Made by a program: the position numbers and the translations under genes. The notes below the pieces were generated by a model, which saw only the letters and a list, made by a program, of their open reading frames with translations, was not told the DNA's origin and did not search any database. From the NCBI GenBank assembly GCA_023416335.1, contig JAEZHY010000088.1:10035-74034 (forward strand): 64,000 nt of DNA, in the 5' to 3' direction. The stretch comes from Pseudomonadota bacterium. Lineage in GTDB: Bacteria > Desulfobacterota > Syntrophobacteria > Syntrophobacterales > Syntrophobacteraceae. This document shows positions 24,726-33,401 of the stretch, piece after piece (position 1 is the stretch's first letter; each line of letters opens with the position of its first letter).

Positions 24726-25424
24726 ATGAAGCTGAGCATATTGTCGGCAATAGCGCTGACTCTAATGGCTGCATTTTACTCGACCGCGGTTTACGGAGCG
24801 GGAATGCAGAGCGACGTGGACCAGGCGGTAAACATTATTCAACGGTTCGATTCCATCCCGGAACACTCAATCCCTCCGGCAGTCCTCAAGGATGCCAAAG
24901 GGCTTGCTATCCTCACGGTTTTCAAAGCAGGTTTCGTCTTTAGCGGCCGTGGAGGTAAAGGGGTGGTGGTGGCCAAAACAAGCCGCGGATGGAGCGGCCC
25001 GTCTGCAATCGGTACAGGTGGTGTGGGCTTCGGGCTGCAAATTGGAGGACAAGTTACGGAGTTTGTTCTTGTTTTGAACACTTATGATGCGGTACGGGCG
25101 TTTTCCAGGGAGGGAAATGTCGTTTTGGGAGGTGATCTGAGTGTGGCGGCCGGACCGATAGGCAGAAGCGCCGAGGTCGGCGTCACTCCGGTGGCAGCGG
25201 TCTACACGTACAGCATAAGTCAAGGTCTGTTTGCCGGTGCGTCGCTCGAGGGTACTGTCGTCATGACGAGGGATGAAGCCAATACCGAATATTACGGCAG
25301 GCCGGTCAGTCCTCGAATGATCCTGGCCGGTAACATTGCCCCTCCCCCGACTGCCCACAGACTTGCCAAAGTGCTGGCGGAGGCCGAATCCGGGAGGTGT
25401 GGTGAGATGCTGGCCTGCAGGTAA
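24726..25424 (+). CDS. SYLF (YSC84-type) lipid-binding domain protein, secreted
   Basis: The 232-residue product has a Sec signal peptide (MKLSILSAIALTLMAAFY to about residue 25) and a SYLF domain: IPPAVLKDAKGLAILTVFKAG, GRGGKGVVVAK, WSGPSAIGTGGVGFGLQIGG and the closing GVTPVAAVYTYSISQGLFAG. SYLF domains bind phosphoinositides in eukaryotes; bacterial members are periplasmic or outer-membrane-associated and of uncertain role. The start follows GGGGAGATCAGGT. The next gene, a glycine-zipper lipoprotein, is 99 bp away on the same strand with a strong terminator after it, so the two may form an envelope-stress transcription unit. Confidence 0.85.
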   Translation: MKLSILSAIALTLMAAFYSTAVYGAGMQSDVDQAVNIIQRFDSIPEHSIPPAVLKDAKGLAILTVFKAGFVFSGRGGKGVVVAKTSRGWSGPSAIGTGGVGFGLQIGGQVTEFVLVLNTYDAVRAFSREGNVVLGGDLSVAAGPIGRSAEVGVTPVAAVYTYSISQGLFAGASLEGTVVMTRDEANTEYYGRPVSPRMILAGNIAPPPTAHRLAKVLAEAESGRCGEMLACR

Positions 25425-25523
25425 ATCGACATGCGGCGCAACCTTTCTCGGATCGAGTCGGTTTTTATTCGGAAACATCGAGCGCGTTCAGGCAGAGATG
25501 CCTGAATGCGGAGGTGGTTTAAT

Positions 25524-25766
25524 ATGAGTGCATTGAAAACGATCGGCAGATTTATGGCTGTTTTGGTTGTATTGTTCGTGCTTGCGGGATGTGCCGGGAT
25601 GTCCCCCACTGAGCAGAGAGTGCTGAGTGGCGGAGCGATTGGCGCAGGCGCAGGAGCTTTAGTCGGAGGATTGGCGGGAGGATCCCCTGGGGTCGGTGCG
25701 GCTATAGGTGCAGGAGCCGGTGCACTGGGTGGATATCTATACGATCAGTCCCAGAGACAATATTAA
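25524..25766 (+). CDS. Small glycine-zipper lipoprotein
   Basis: This 80-residue protein has a lipoprotein signal (FMAVLVVLFVLAGC, lipobox LAGC near residue 25) followed by a glycine-zipper segment rich in GxGAGAxxGG (about 40-70) and a polar tail. Such proteins (YMGG/OmpA-like zipper type, related to SlyB and Pcp in architecture) insert in or associate with the outer membrane. I chose ATG 25524 because GGAGGTGG lies just upstream; the in-frame ATG at 25506 would put this site inside the gene. It is followed 10 bp later by a rho-independent terminator. Confidence 0.82.
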   Translation: MSALKTIGRFMAVLVVLFVLAGCAGMSPTEQRVLSGGAIGAGAGALVGGLAGGSPGVGAAIGAGAGALGGYLYDQSQRQY

Positions 25767-25775
25767 CGGCATCAG

Positions 25776-25818
25776 GACGGCAGACCTGGTATTTCACCGG
25801 GTCTGCCGTCTTGCTTTA
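25776..25818 (+). terminator. Rho-independent terminator after the glycine-zipper gene
   Basis: Arms GACGGCAGACC (25776-25786) and GGTCTGCCGTC (25800-25810) pair perfectly over 11 bp and are followed by TTGCTTT. It lies 10 bp after the lipoprotein stop codon. Between 25819 and 26060 I see nothing further. Confidence 0.8.
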
Positions 25819-26060
25819 CAGGGGATCGGCTTCGAACCTCTATTGACACTCTTTCGTGCCGCGCGGGGAGATTCCCCCTCTCTTTTGACCGGATTTTCGC
25901 TCCATCCGTTCTGCGAGTCGTTTGAAATCATGCTCTGATGTTTAGATTAAAGGCCGGGGAGATATCGGCTGCGTTTCGTATTTTCGCCGCAAGACCTCCG
26001 GTTGGGCATATTGGCCGAAAACACACTTGAGCCGCTGAGCATCTTATTCGATAAAGGACA

Positions 26061-28418
26061 ATGAGCATGATTCGCGAAGACATTCTGAGACAATTTCCGG
26101 AACTTTTTGGAACCAGGAAGGTAAATGGGCGTGAGGTAAATGTCGAGGACATGATCGCAACGCTCACGCGTGAGTTGAATCCCGAAATAGCTGCCGCCCT
26201 GACGGCGCGGCGCGCGCTTTTGAACTCTCCCGAACCGGTCCGCAAAAAATACGCATGGCCGAAGTGGGACGATGTGTTTCCAGATCCCGTCACGGGTCGG
26301 TCCTGGACCTTTCGCCAGATCGTGCAGGGCCTGATCGACAACTTTTTGGGCCGGGAGAGCGAGTGGCGCTGGCGGCTCAATGACGAGGTCCCCGCTCCGG
26401 AGGCCAACCCATTGCAGAATCCGGGGCTGGAACTCACCGGGCCGTGGCATCCGCTGGATATGGCATTCAACGCGTTGAACTCTCCCGCCCCCATGAACAT
26501 GACCGATTTCGAGGATGCCTCGCCGCCGCATTTTCGTCCGGCAGGCGGTCCCTCAGGCGAACCGGTCGCCGCTTTTGCGGCCATGAAAAATGCCAGGGAC
26601 ATTTTCGAAGGCAAATGGACCGGCCGCGCTTATGAAGTGATCAAGAAAGGAAAGAAGCGCTCCTATAACCTCAAGGCCCCGAGGGACTGGCCGACTGTGT
26701 TTGTCCGGCCCCCGAGCATACACGTGCGCTACGACCACATCAGGGTGGACGGCTGGCCTGTGCCGGGAATCGTTGCCGTCGCGGTCCTGTGGGCATTCAA
26801 CAATTACGATACACTCAAGAGCGCGGGCAAGCGCGTGTATTACTACATCCCGAAGCTTCAGACGCCGTTGGAAGCAGCAATCGTGGAGAAGCTGCTGGCG
26901 CGGATCGAGGAGGCCATCGGTGTGCCGTTTGGTACGATCAAAATCAAGATGCTCTATGAAGAAGGAAACGGCGGGCGCCATCTCCCTGCGATCGCGTGGG
27001 CCTTGCGCCGCCGCCTGCTGGGAACGAACGTCGGCCGTTGGGATTACCTTGCGAGCCTGATCGAGATGTGGAAGGACGATCCTGAAGGAATATTTCCCGA
27101 TCCTCAGTCCATCGGCATGGCTTCGCCGAACATGATTGCCTACCAGCGGTACAATGCTCTTTTGATGCTGATGGCCGGTATGAAGGACAACGAACTCAGC
27201 ACGGCGGGGCCGATCGGCGGAATGGCCGCAGTGATGATTTACCAGTCGGGCGACGTATACGGACGTTCGCGATCGAATCCGGTGGCATTGCGCGCAATAG
27301 TTGTCGACAAGCTGCGGGAACGCATCCTTGGGCTGATGTTTGTTCCGGACGAGGCCTTGCCGCCCGAGCGGCAACCCACGCTGGACGATATCCTCTCCGG
27401 CAGCGTGAAGGGGAAGCTCTACGATGCCTACCGGCAGAGCTGGGTTGCGAGTCCGGAGGAGACTTACGTGGCCGCCGGGAACGCACCGTTGCGCGCGTCG
27501 GTGGCACAACTCCAGTCCATTCTCGATGCGCCCCTGGAGACGGTGGACGTAGACGGCAAACCGGTCCCGACCGTGGCGAGCGGGCTCAGCGATGCGGAAC
27601 GGCAACTGCTGCAGTCACGCGGCCTGCTGAATGCACAGGGGATGATTACGCCCTGGGTGATATCCCGGGATTCGCTGGATTCACCGGAAAAACTTCTGAC
27701 TCCGGAACTTTGGGATTCCATTTACAGGGTGCCGAAAGGCGATGTGACGATCGAGCACATCCAGCACGCGTTTTATATGGCTGCCAATTACGGCTTCCAG
27801 ATTCTCAACGGCAACTTCGCGGCTGCGATCGACGACTACGAGTTGAAGCAGCGGTTCATGAACGATCTTGCCACCTACCGAATCGATGTCTCGTGGCTGT
27901 GGACGCTGGTCCGCCACCAGGCAGTCATCACCAGGGATGGATACCTCAAACGGCCGGCCCTTACGAAAGACGGCGTGGAACCGGCGATCAACGATCTGCA
28001 GGTCAAGGCCGGCACACGCTTCGATCGGGGGTTGTTCGACAAGGTCTGGGATCATCACAACGAATGGACGGCGGAATTTTTCGCCGAACTGGACCGCCGT
28101 GGCGATCCGGGCCGTTTCGATCGCGGTAAGGCGCCGGTCATTATGGAACTTCTGAAACGGCAGCTGCTTTCGCCTCGATATATCCAGCACAGCGCCCGTG
28201 TGCTGTTCGTAGTGGCGGAGGCCAACGAGCGGGAGCGTTCGCAGATTCTGGAGGCGTTATTCGATTTGTCCCGGGAGGAGACGGTAGAGCGGGTGGAAGC
28301 AGGCAAATTCGACCGGAAGGCCCTGGCGGCGTACGACTATGTCTATGATATTTCTCCGGACGGGCAGAGGGCTGATGAGCATGGCCGCAACCAAAATACG
28401 AAAGGCAAAAGCTCATAA
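26061..28418 (+). CDS. Divergent, long malate-synthase-like protein
   Basis: The 785-residue protein matches the malate synthase TIM-barrel core at low but patterned similarity. It has VRPPSIHV near 215, YYYIPKLQTPLEAAIVEKLL, GTIKIKMLYEEGN with Glu300 at the metal-ligand position, GTNVGRWDYL with Asp328 as second metal ligand, and GPIGGMAA. In the C-terminal region, NGNFAAAIDDYE places Asp591 or Asp592 where the catalytic base is expected. Malate synthase condenses glyoxylate with acetyl-CoA. The protein is about 250 residues longer than AceB, with an N-terminal extension of about 200 residues of unknown function. No isocitrate lyase gene is present nearby. The last 13 residues (EHGRNQNTKGKSS) and the stop codon lie in intergenic-repeat DNA. 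Start ATG 26061 follows AAAGGA. Substrate may differ from glyoxylate. Confidence 0.72.
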   Translation: MSMIREDILRQFPELFGTRKVNGREVNVEDMIATLTRELNPEIAAALTARRALLNSPEPVRKKYAWPKWDDVFPDPVTGRSWTFRQIVQGLIDNFLGRESEWRWRLNDEVPAPEANPLQNPGLELTGPWHPLDMAFNALNSPAPMNMTDFEDASPPHFRPAGGPSGEPVAAFAAMKNARDIFEGKWTGRAYEVIKKGKKRSYNLKAPRDWPTVFVRPPSIHVRYDHIRVDGWPVPGIVAVAVLWAFNNYDTLKSAGKRVYYYIPKLQTPLEAAIVEKLLARIEEAIGVPFGTIKIKMLYEEGNGGRHLPAIAWALRRRLLGTNVGRWDYLASLIEMWKDDPEGIFPDPQSIGMASPNMIAYQRYNALLMLMAGMKDNELSTAGPIGGMAAVMIYQSGDVYGRSRSNPVALRAIVVDKLRERILGLMFVPDEALPPERQPTLDDILSGSVKGKLYDAYRQSWVASPEETYVAAGNAPLRASVAQLQSILDAPLETVDVDGKPVPTVASGLSDAERQLLQSRGLLNAQGMITPWVISRDSLDSPEKLLTPELWDSIYRVPKGDVTIEHIQHAFYMAANYGFQILNGNFAAAIDDYELKQRFMNDLATYRIDVSWLWTLVRHQAVITRDGYLKRPALTKDGVEPAINDLQVKAGTRFDRGLFDKVWDHHNEWTAEFFAELDRRGDPGRFDRGKAPVIMELLKRQLLSPRYIQHSARVLFVVAEANERERSQILEALFDLSREETVERVEAGKFDRKALAAYDYVYDISPDGQRADEHGRNQNTKGKSS

Positions 28419-28960
28419 CCACGAAATACTTGGGGCAGCAGAGCCGCAACCAAAATTCAAAAACAAAACCCTCAACCACGAAAGGCACGAAATACACGAA
28501 AGAAAACAATAGGATAAGGTTGCATGATGGGCACAGCGCTTCATCGTGCCCACCGCCTTGCGCTCGGAACCAAGTGATGGGTGACACGGGCAACGTGGTT
28601 TTGGTTGCCCGTGCCGCAGGCAAGAGGGACTGGTAATTCTACGCGAAGCCTCTTGTCCTCCGGACCCAGGCAACGTTAAAGCCTGTTGCCTGGGCCACCC
28701 GCGAACGTCGTTTCCCGTGGGGAACCCCAAGTGAGAGCTTGGGAACCAGCGAATGACATAAATCAAGGATGGGGTGGTGCAGATGAACTCGAAGCGTGAA
28801 TCTGGCAGAAGAGCGCCACACCTCCGTCATCCCGGCCGTGCTTTTGAGCCGGGATCCAGCGCCGGGAACCGAAACCCGGTTCGGACGAGAAAAAACGCTT
28901 CTGAGTGGAAAGCCCTGTTGAGTTGAGGCACGGTTTCCTGACCGTGCCGCCGCGCTCTGC
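28383..28960. repeat. Mosaic intergenic repeat tract (copy 3), beginning inside a gene
   Basis: The tract starts within the last codons of the malate-synthase-like gene with a GCCGCAACCAAAAT...AACCACGAAAT unit, which is repeated at 28448-28490. Then come, in the same order as 13385-13660, the GACACGGGCAACGTGG hairpin (28581-28628) and the CCCAGGCAACG/GTTGCCTGGG hairpin (28665-28697). A GGATGACGG-type module in reverse orientation (28830-28865) and a GGCACGGT/ACCGTGCC hairpin with loop TTCCTG (28927-28948) follow. No gene was seen in 28419-28995. Confidence 0.75.
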
Positions 28961-28995
28961 TCCCCCACCGTTCTATTGTCATTCATGGAGTTGTT

Positions 28996-29403
28996 CTACA
29001 GAAGCGGCAGGTTCTTCGGGGCCTCGGTAAAAGAGAACAACGTGGCTTTCGCTTCGACAAAATAGAAAGTGATGAAAGTCTCGTCATCCGTTCCTTTGGG
29101 ATAAATCCGCAACAGGTTGGGAGCTTCGTCGAAGGCTTTTACTTTTGCTTCCCTGCTGCCGTCAAAGGCAATCCTGCCGCGTATTCTCAGCCAGGAAACG
29201 CCGTCGTTCCCCATGTCCGATATTTCGATATCAGGGTTTGCAGCCAGTTGCCTGTAGACGTCCTTGGTCGTGTTCGTACAGAAATAGAGCAGATTGTTCC
29301 TTTTCATGACGAAACCAAACGGCCGCACCCTTCCCTTGCCCTCATCAACGGTAGCGATGTGAAAAACGGGGTTGGCCTTCAAAAAATCGTACGCAGTATT
29401 CAT
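28996..29403 (-). CDS. Pyridoxamine 5'-phosphate oxidase-like (split-barrel flavin-binding) protein
   Basis: The 135-residue product has the PNPOx-like split beta-barrel: ANPVFHIATVDEGKGRVRPFGF for the first strands, a YFCTNTTKDVYRQLAANPDIEI helix-strand unit, and the closing WLRIRGRIAFDGSREAKVKAFD. These small family members bind FMN or F420 and often reduce or sense oxidised compounds; most are uncharacterised. GGGAGA precedes the ATG. It stands alone, with repeat DNA downstream. The specific cofactor and substrate cannot be assigned from sequence. Confidence 0.82.
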   Translation of the reverse strand: MNTAYDFLKANPVFHIATVDEGKGRVRPFGFVMKRNNLLYFCTNTTKDVYRQLAANPDIEISDMGNDGVSWLRIRGRIAFDGSREAKVKAFDEAPNLLRIYPKGTDDETFITFYFVEAKATLFSFTEAPKNLPLL

Positions 29404-29605
29404 GATCGTAATCTCCCGATAGGTTCTTTCTGCAATTTCTTTCCAGCCCGGTAGCTTCAGTCAAATCTATATGCCCGGGGGCATTATACAAGTGTCTTCG
29501 GTTGTTCCGTCAGCCGTGATTTCTCTTACGTTTTACATTCAAGTTGCATAAACTGCTCGAATCACACGGGGCAGGGAGTAGATTCTTAGGTGAAGGAGGC
29601 CCAAT

Positions 29606-29806
29606 ATGGCGAAAAAGGCGGTTACTGACGACAAATCGATCGAGGAAGCCCGTCTCATCGGTAAACACGCCACGAATGAAGGCGCGGAGGCTGAAGCTCC
29701 CGGTGAATCCATCCAGCGTCGAAAACATATCGAGATCCTCGATATGTTCCATTCCACCGATTACGACGCCGATTACGATTACAAAAAACAGCGCAAGAAA
29801 CCATGA
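29606..29806 (+). CDS. Small acidic/basic hypothetical protein (66 residues), antitoxin-tail-like
   Basis: A strong AAGGAGG site precedes the ATG, and the product is charged and hydrophilic throughout. Its C-terminal part, RRKHIEILDMFHSTDYDADYDYKKQRK, resembles the toxin-wrapping tails of VapB-type antitoxins (ILDLFGxxDYDPxYDYK in my recollection of the family). The N-terminal 35 residues show no recognisable DNA-binding fold, and no PIN-type toxin gene lies next to it. It may be an orphan antitoxin remnant or an unrelated small protein. It is flanked by 202 and 194 bp of intergenic DNA. Confidence 0.6.
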   Translation: MAKKAVTDDKSIEEARLIGKHATNEGAEAEAPGESIQRRKHIEILDMFHSTDYDADYDYKKQRKKP

Positions 29807-30000
29807 CAGGCTTTGTTGGCTAAAACATCGGGCGCAAGCATATCAATAAGGGAAGAACTGCCGACAGTGATCTTCACAAATTTTGAAACCCTGCAAAGAC
29901 TGCCGTCCCGCGCGTTTCCATAAAGGGCCTTCTTATTGGTCGGGACTGCCCCCGAAGGCCCCGATGTCTCGATCCAATATTCCAGGCTTGTGTTAAATCA

Positions 30001-31575
30001 TCACTGTATCCCCGCGGATTCTTCCCTGCCTCCGTAAATCTTGCGAAGTTTCGGTTTTTCTATTTTGCCCGTGGGGTTGCGGGGGACCGGCCCGAAAATG
30101 ATCCTTCGCGGCCTTTTGTATCGAGGCAGGGACTCGCAGAAACTCATGATCGCCTCCGCGGTCAGTTCCTGGCCGGCCTTGACCTGAACCACGACTGCGG
30201 CAATCTCTCCCAAGCGGGTGCTGGGCAGCCCGATCACAGCCACATCCTGGATATTGGGATGTGCCTGGAGGAAGTCTTCTATCTCGACGGGATAGATGTT
30301 TTCCCCGCCCGTTATGATGACGTCTTTTTTTCTGTCCACAAGCCAGATGAAACCATCCTCATCCTGGCGGGCCATATCTCCGGTGAAGAGCCAGCCCTCG
30401 TGCAGGACTTCTCTGGTTGCTTCGGAGTTCCTGTAATATTCTTTCATAACCCCCGGCCCTTTGACCGCGAGTTCCCCGATTTCGCCCCTCTCGAGCTGGT
30501 TCCGGTCGGAGTCGACGATCTTGAACTCCCAGTCAAATCCCGGCATCCCAATAGCGCCGACCTTATGCATGTTCTCCAGGCCAAGGTGCACGCAACCCGG
30601 ACCCGTGCACTCCGTCAGACCATAATTGGTATCGTATTGGTGATGCGGGAATACCTTCTTCCACTGCTTGATCAGGCTCGGCGGAACCGGCTGCGCCCCG
30701 ATGTGCATGAGCCGCCACTGGTCCAGTTGATAGTTCTTGAGACTGACATCGTGGTTCTCTACGGCAAAGAGGATATCCAGTGCCCAGGGGACCAGCAGCC
30801 AGACGATGGTGATCTTCTCTTCGGAAACCGCCTCGAGTATCCAACGTGGTTCGACGCCTTTCAGGATAACCGCCCTGGCCCCGACTATGAAGTTCCCGAA
30901 CCAGTGCATTTTTGCGCCCGTGTGATAGAGAGGCGGAATGCAGAGGAAATTGTCATTGTGTATCTGATGGTGATGACAATTCTCGATATAGCAGGCAGCC
31001 TCCAGGTTTCTGTGTGTCAGGAGCGTTGCCTTTGGAGTACCGGTTGTACCTGAGGTGAAGTAGAGAGCCGCATCGTCTGCAATGTCGATGGAGACCTCGG
31101 GGCTGATCGGGCTTCCCGATGTGAGTAATGCCTCAAAAGGCTCGGCATATTCCGGCCGCACGGCTTCGGGTCCTACGAAGATGAAGCTTTCAACCGTATC
31201 GAGACTGTCTTTAATCGCATTGACGCGTTCGATGAATTCTTCACCGAATATGAAAATCCCGGCTTCGGCCACTTCGGTACAGCGTTTTATGGTTTTTGCT
31301 TCGAACCGGAAGTTCAGAGGGACGGCCCAGGCGCCCGTTCTCAGAATGCCGAAATAGACCGGCAGCCATTCCAGGCAGTTCATCATCAGGTGGATTACCC
31401 GGTCCCCCTTTTTCACCCCTTTTTTCAAAAGGCCATTGGCAACACGATTGGCCTGTTCGTCAAAAGTCTTCCAGGTGATTTCCTTCCGGCTGCCACGGGC
31501 CGGGTCTCTTTCCACCAGCGCAATTTCCGATCCGTACATCCGAGCGTTTCGACCCAGCATTTCAGTAATGAGCAT
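30001..31575 (-). CDS. AMP-dependent acyl-CoA synthetase/ligase
   Basis: This is an ANL-superfamily adenylating enzyme of about 524 residues. The ATP P-loop motif is LYFTSGTTGTPKATLLTHRN (near 165-185 from the chosen start), the adenine-binding motif is YGLTECTGPG, the hinge region is LFTGDMARQDEDGFIWLVDRKKD, and the catalytic A10 lysine lies in PRNPTGKIEKPKLR. It forms an acyl-adenylate and then an acyl-CoA, probably from a medium/long-chain or aromatic acid. I chose ATG 31575 (MLITEMLGRNARMYG) because AGAGGAT lies just upstream; the longer in-frame start at 31638 adds an atypical N-terminus. It has no close co-directional neighbour. Confidence 0.88.
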   Translation of the reverse strand: MLITEMLGRNARMYGSEIALVERDPARGSRKEITWKTFDEQANRVANGLLKKGVKKGDRVIHLMMNCLEWLPVYFGILRTGAWAVPLNFRFEAKTIKRCTEVAEAGIFIFGEEFIERVNAIKDSLDTVESFIFVGPEAVRPEYAEPFEALLTSGSPISPEVSIDIADDAALYFTSGTTGTPKATLLTHRNLEAACYIENCHHHQIHNDNFLCIPPLYHTGAKMHWFGNFIVGARAVILKGVEPRWILEAVSEEKITIVWLLVPWALDILFAVENHDVSLKNYQLDQWRLMHIGAQPVPPSLIKQWKKVFPHHQYDTNYGLTECTGPGCVHLGLENMHKVGAIGMPGFDWEFKIVDSDRNQLERGEIGELAVKGPGVMKEYYRNSEATREVLHEGWLFTGDMARQDEDGFIWLVDRKKDVIITGGENIYPVEIEDFLQAHPNIQDVAVIGLPSTRLGEIAAVVVQVKAGQELTAEAIMSFCESLPRYKRPRRIIFGPVPRNPTGKIEKPKLRKIYGGREESAGIQ

Positions 31576-31890
31576 GATTATCCTCTTGTCCGCATTTCCA
31601 TTGTATTGGGATTGGGCGCTCGAACTCTCACAGGCCAAGGAGGGCGTCCTTGCAGAAGCCAGTAGGGGAAGTTCGCGATTCCGCGTGAAGTCGTATCATA
31701 TAAGGACAGGGCGATCAAGGCTGCAAACGCCCGGGGGCGGATGTTCGAGCAACCGGGTGGCGGGAAATCTTAATGGCTGTTTTGTCCTCCATCGGCTGGC
31801 GGCAGAACGAATTAAAGCTTGAATATGTTTCTCGAATTGGGGATCATTGATAATCATCGGCGAAACTTCCGGCATATCGAGGAGGAATCA
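31576..31890. other. Intergenic region without recognised gene
   Basis: This stretch lies between the divergent acyl-CoA synthetase and the small membrane-protein gene and should hold their promoters. I see no gene, clear palindrome or repeat module that I can support. Confidence 0.5.
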
Positions 31891-31989
31891 ATGGACACGG
31901 CAGCAATCGTGATCTTCGCGGCAATCATGGCTGCGCTCTGGTACGCGATCGACAGGTGGATTCTGCCCAACCTTGGGCGCACCGGCTGA
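31891..31989 (+). CDS. Very small single-span membrane protein (32 residues)
   Basis: A frame of 33 codons starts with ATG at 31891, preceded by GGAGGAA at 31880-31886, and ends with TGA at 31987. The product has one hydrophobic helix (AAIVIFAAIMAALWYAI) followed by a basic/aromatic segment DRWILPNLGRTG, consistent with a single-pass inner-membrane micropeptide. No family is recognised. The strong ribosome site and the ideal TM-plus-positive-flank layout support translation, but at this length chance cannot be excluded. Confidence 0.55.
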   Translation: MDTAAIVIFAAIMAALWYAIDRWILPNLGRTG

Positions 31990-32265
31990 ATACCCTATTC
32001 CTCCGGAATCGGTGATTTCGTGAAAGAGAAAAAGTCCTGCTAATAGTCCTTCGTGCACTTTTCTCATAAGAACTGATTGACGAATTCCCAAAGCGAGCAG
32101 TATATTTCCCTCTGGTCGGCAGTTCACCCAGGCGTCGCCGCCCCGTGAGGGGTGCTAAACCTGCCTCAATATACAATCGACCGGACACCTTATCCCGTGC
32201 CGAGTCGGAAGACGGCGACCACCGACACATCCCATCAGGACCGGCACGCTTATCGAGGATAAGCT

Positions 32266-32853
32266 ATGTCCAGAACTCTATTGCCCTTCCATTCGGACGA
32301 CATTTCCGCTCTGGCCCGATCTCTCAAGAACCAGCTTGCCAATTGCGAGTCTCCGCCGAGCCATCTCGATCTTTTGAACATGCTTGCGCGTGCAAACGGG
32401 TACCGGAATTTTCAGCACTACCGTGCCGAAATCGAACCTCCGGAACAGCCGGAGGCTCGCCCGGCCGAGGTTGCACCTGTACCTGAACCTGTATCTCAAC
32501 CTGCACCCGCGCCCGAACCTGTCGACTTTGCGCGCGTAAAACGCCTGGTCCGCATGTTCGACCGCGAGGGAAAGCTCGGGCGCTGGCCTTCAAAGCGCAG
32601 CCAGCAGGAACTCTGCCTCTGGGTGATCTGGTCGAAAATCCCTGCGCGGCAGGTCATCTCCGAAAAAGAGATCAACCAACTGCTGAACGACAATCATCAT
32701 TTCGGCGATCATGCGCTTTTGCGGAGATGGCTCTGCGATTACGGAATGATGAGCAGGACGCGGGACGGCCGTGAGTACCGCCGGATTGAAAAAAGTCCGC
32801 CGGCCGAAGCGCTGGAATTGATCCGCCGGGTCGGCTCGAATCAAACCGAATAG
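32266..32853 (+). CDS. DUF2087-domain protein with proline-rich linker
   Basis: The 195-residue protein has three parts. An N-terminal helical segment contains SRTLLPFHSDDISALARSLKNQ and LDLLNMLARANGYRNFQHY, seen in proteins near glyoxalase-like families. The linker (about 62-90) is Pro-rich with PxPEP repeats. The C-terminal DUF2087 domain (about 92-170) shows VKRLVRMFDREGKLGRWPSKRSQQELCLWVIW, then EKEINQLLN and DYGMMSRTRDGREYRR. DUF2087 looks like a winged-helix and often occurs with regulators, so a DNA-binding or RNA-binding role is possible but unproven. No operon partner is evident. Confidence 0.75.
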   Translation: MSRTLLPFHSDDISALARSLKNQLANCESPPSHLDLLNMLARANGYRNFQHYRAEIEPPEQPEARPAEVAPVPEPVSQPAPAPEPVDFARVKRLVRMFDREGKLGRWPSKRSQQELCLWVIWSKIPARQVISEKEINQLLNDNHHFGDHALLRRWLCDYGMMSRTRDGREYRRIEKSPPAEALELIRRVGSNQTE

Positions 32854-32904
32854 AGACCGAAAGGTTCCCTGAAAGCTGTGCTTTAAGAAAATTTATCCGC
32901 GGGT

Positions 32905-33310
32905 TCCCAAGCTCCGGCTCATATGCGTCAACTTACCGGGGATTCTTCCCAAGAGAGTTGTGGCGCGGTTTCCTGACCGCGCCACTTCGAGGCACTCGTT
33001 GGACGTGCTCTCATAACCGTGCACCTAGCACAAGAATCTTTATTTATCCCCTTTGGGGAAAATCGGAGCGTTAGCTTGGCCAATCCCAGGGTGGCGCTCC
33101 GCTGACCCTGGGCTATCCTGTTTAGCGCTTTCGGCGCAAGAAAAACATTGCCTACACTTTAAGCCAATGAGCTCCGGCTTGGGAACCACGTCCCGGTAGG
33201 CCGGATGTTTTAGAACATGAAACTCTATCAATCTTCCGGCATGCCCTCCGCCAGCCTCTTGCGCTAACGCGCCCGATACGAATCCGGGCTACTCGTGGGC
33301 CACCCGCCAC
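32905..33310. repeat. Mosaic intergenic repeat tract (copy 4), abutting the IS element
   Basis: The tract carries a GTGGCGCGGT/ACCGCGCCAC hairpin with loop TTCCTG (32960-32985), the same loop as the hairpin at 28927-28948. It also has a CCAGGGTGGCG...ACCCTGGG module (33086-33112) and a GGGAACCACGTCCCGG module with GCGCCCGATACGAATCCGGG (33180-33290) related to modules near 6720, 14060 and 61880. No gene was found in 32854-33401. Confidence 0.6.
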
Positions 33311-33401
33311 CCGCTTGTATGAAACTTCATTTTTCAGGACCGTGGGGTGGGTGCGATCCCGGTTTTGTGGGACGTAACCCATCGCCTTAAACTCATTACG
33401 A

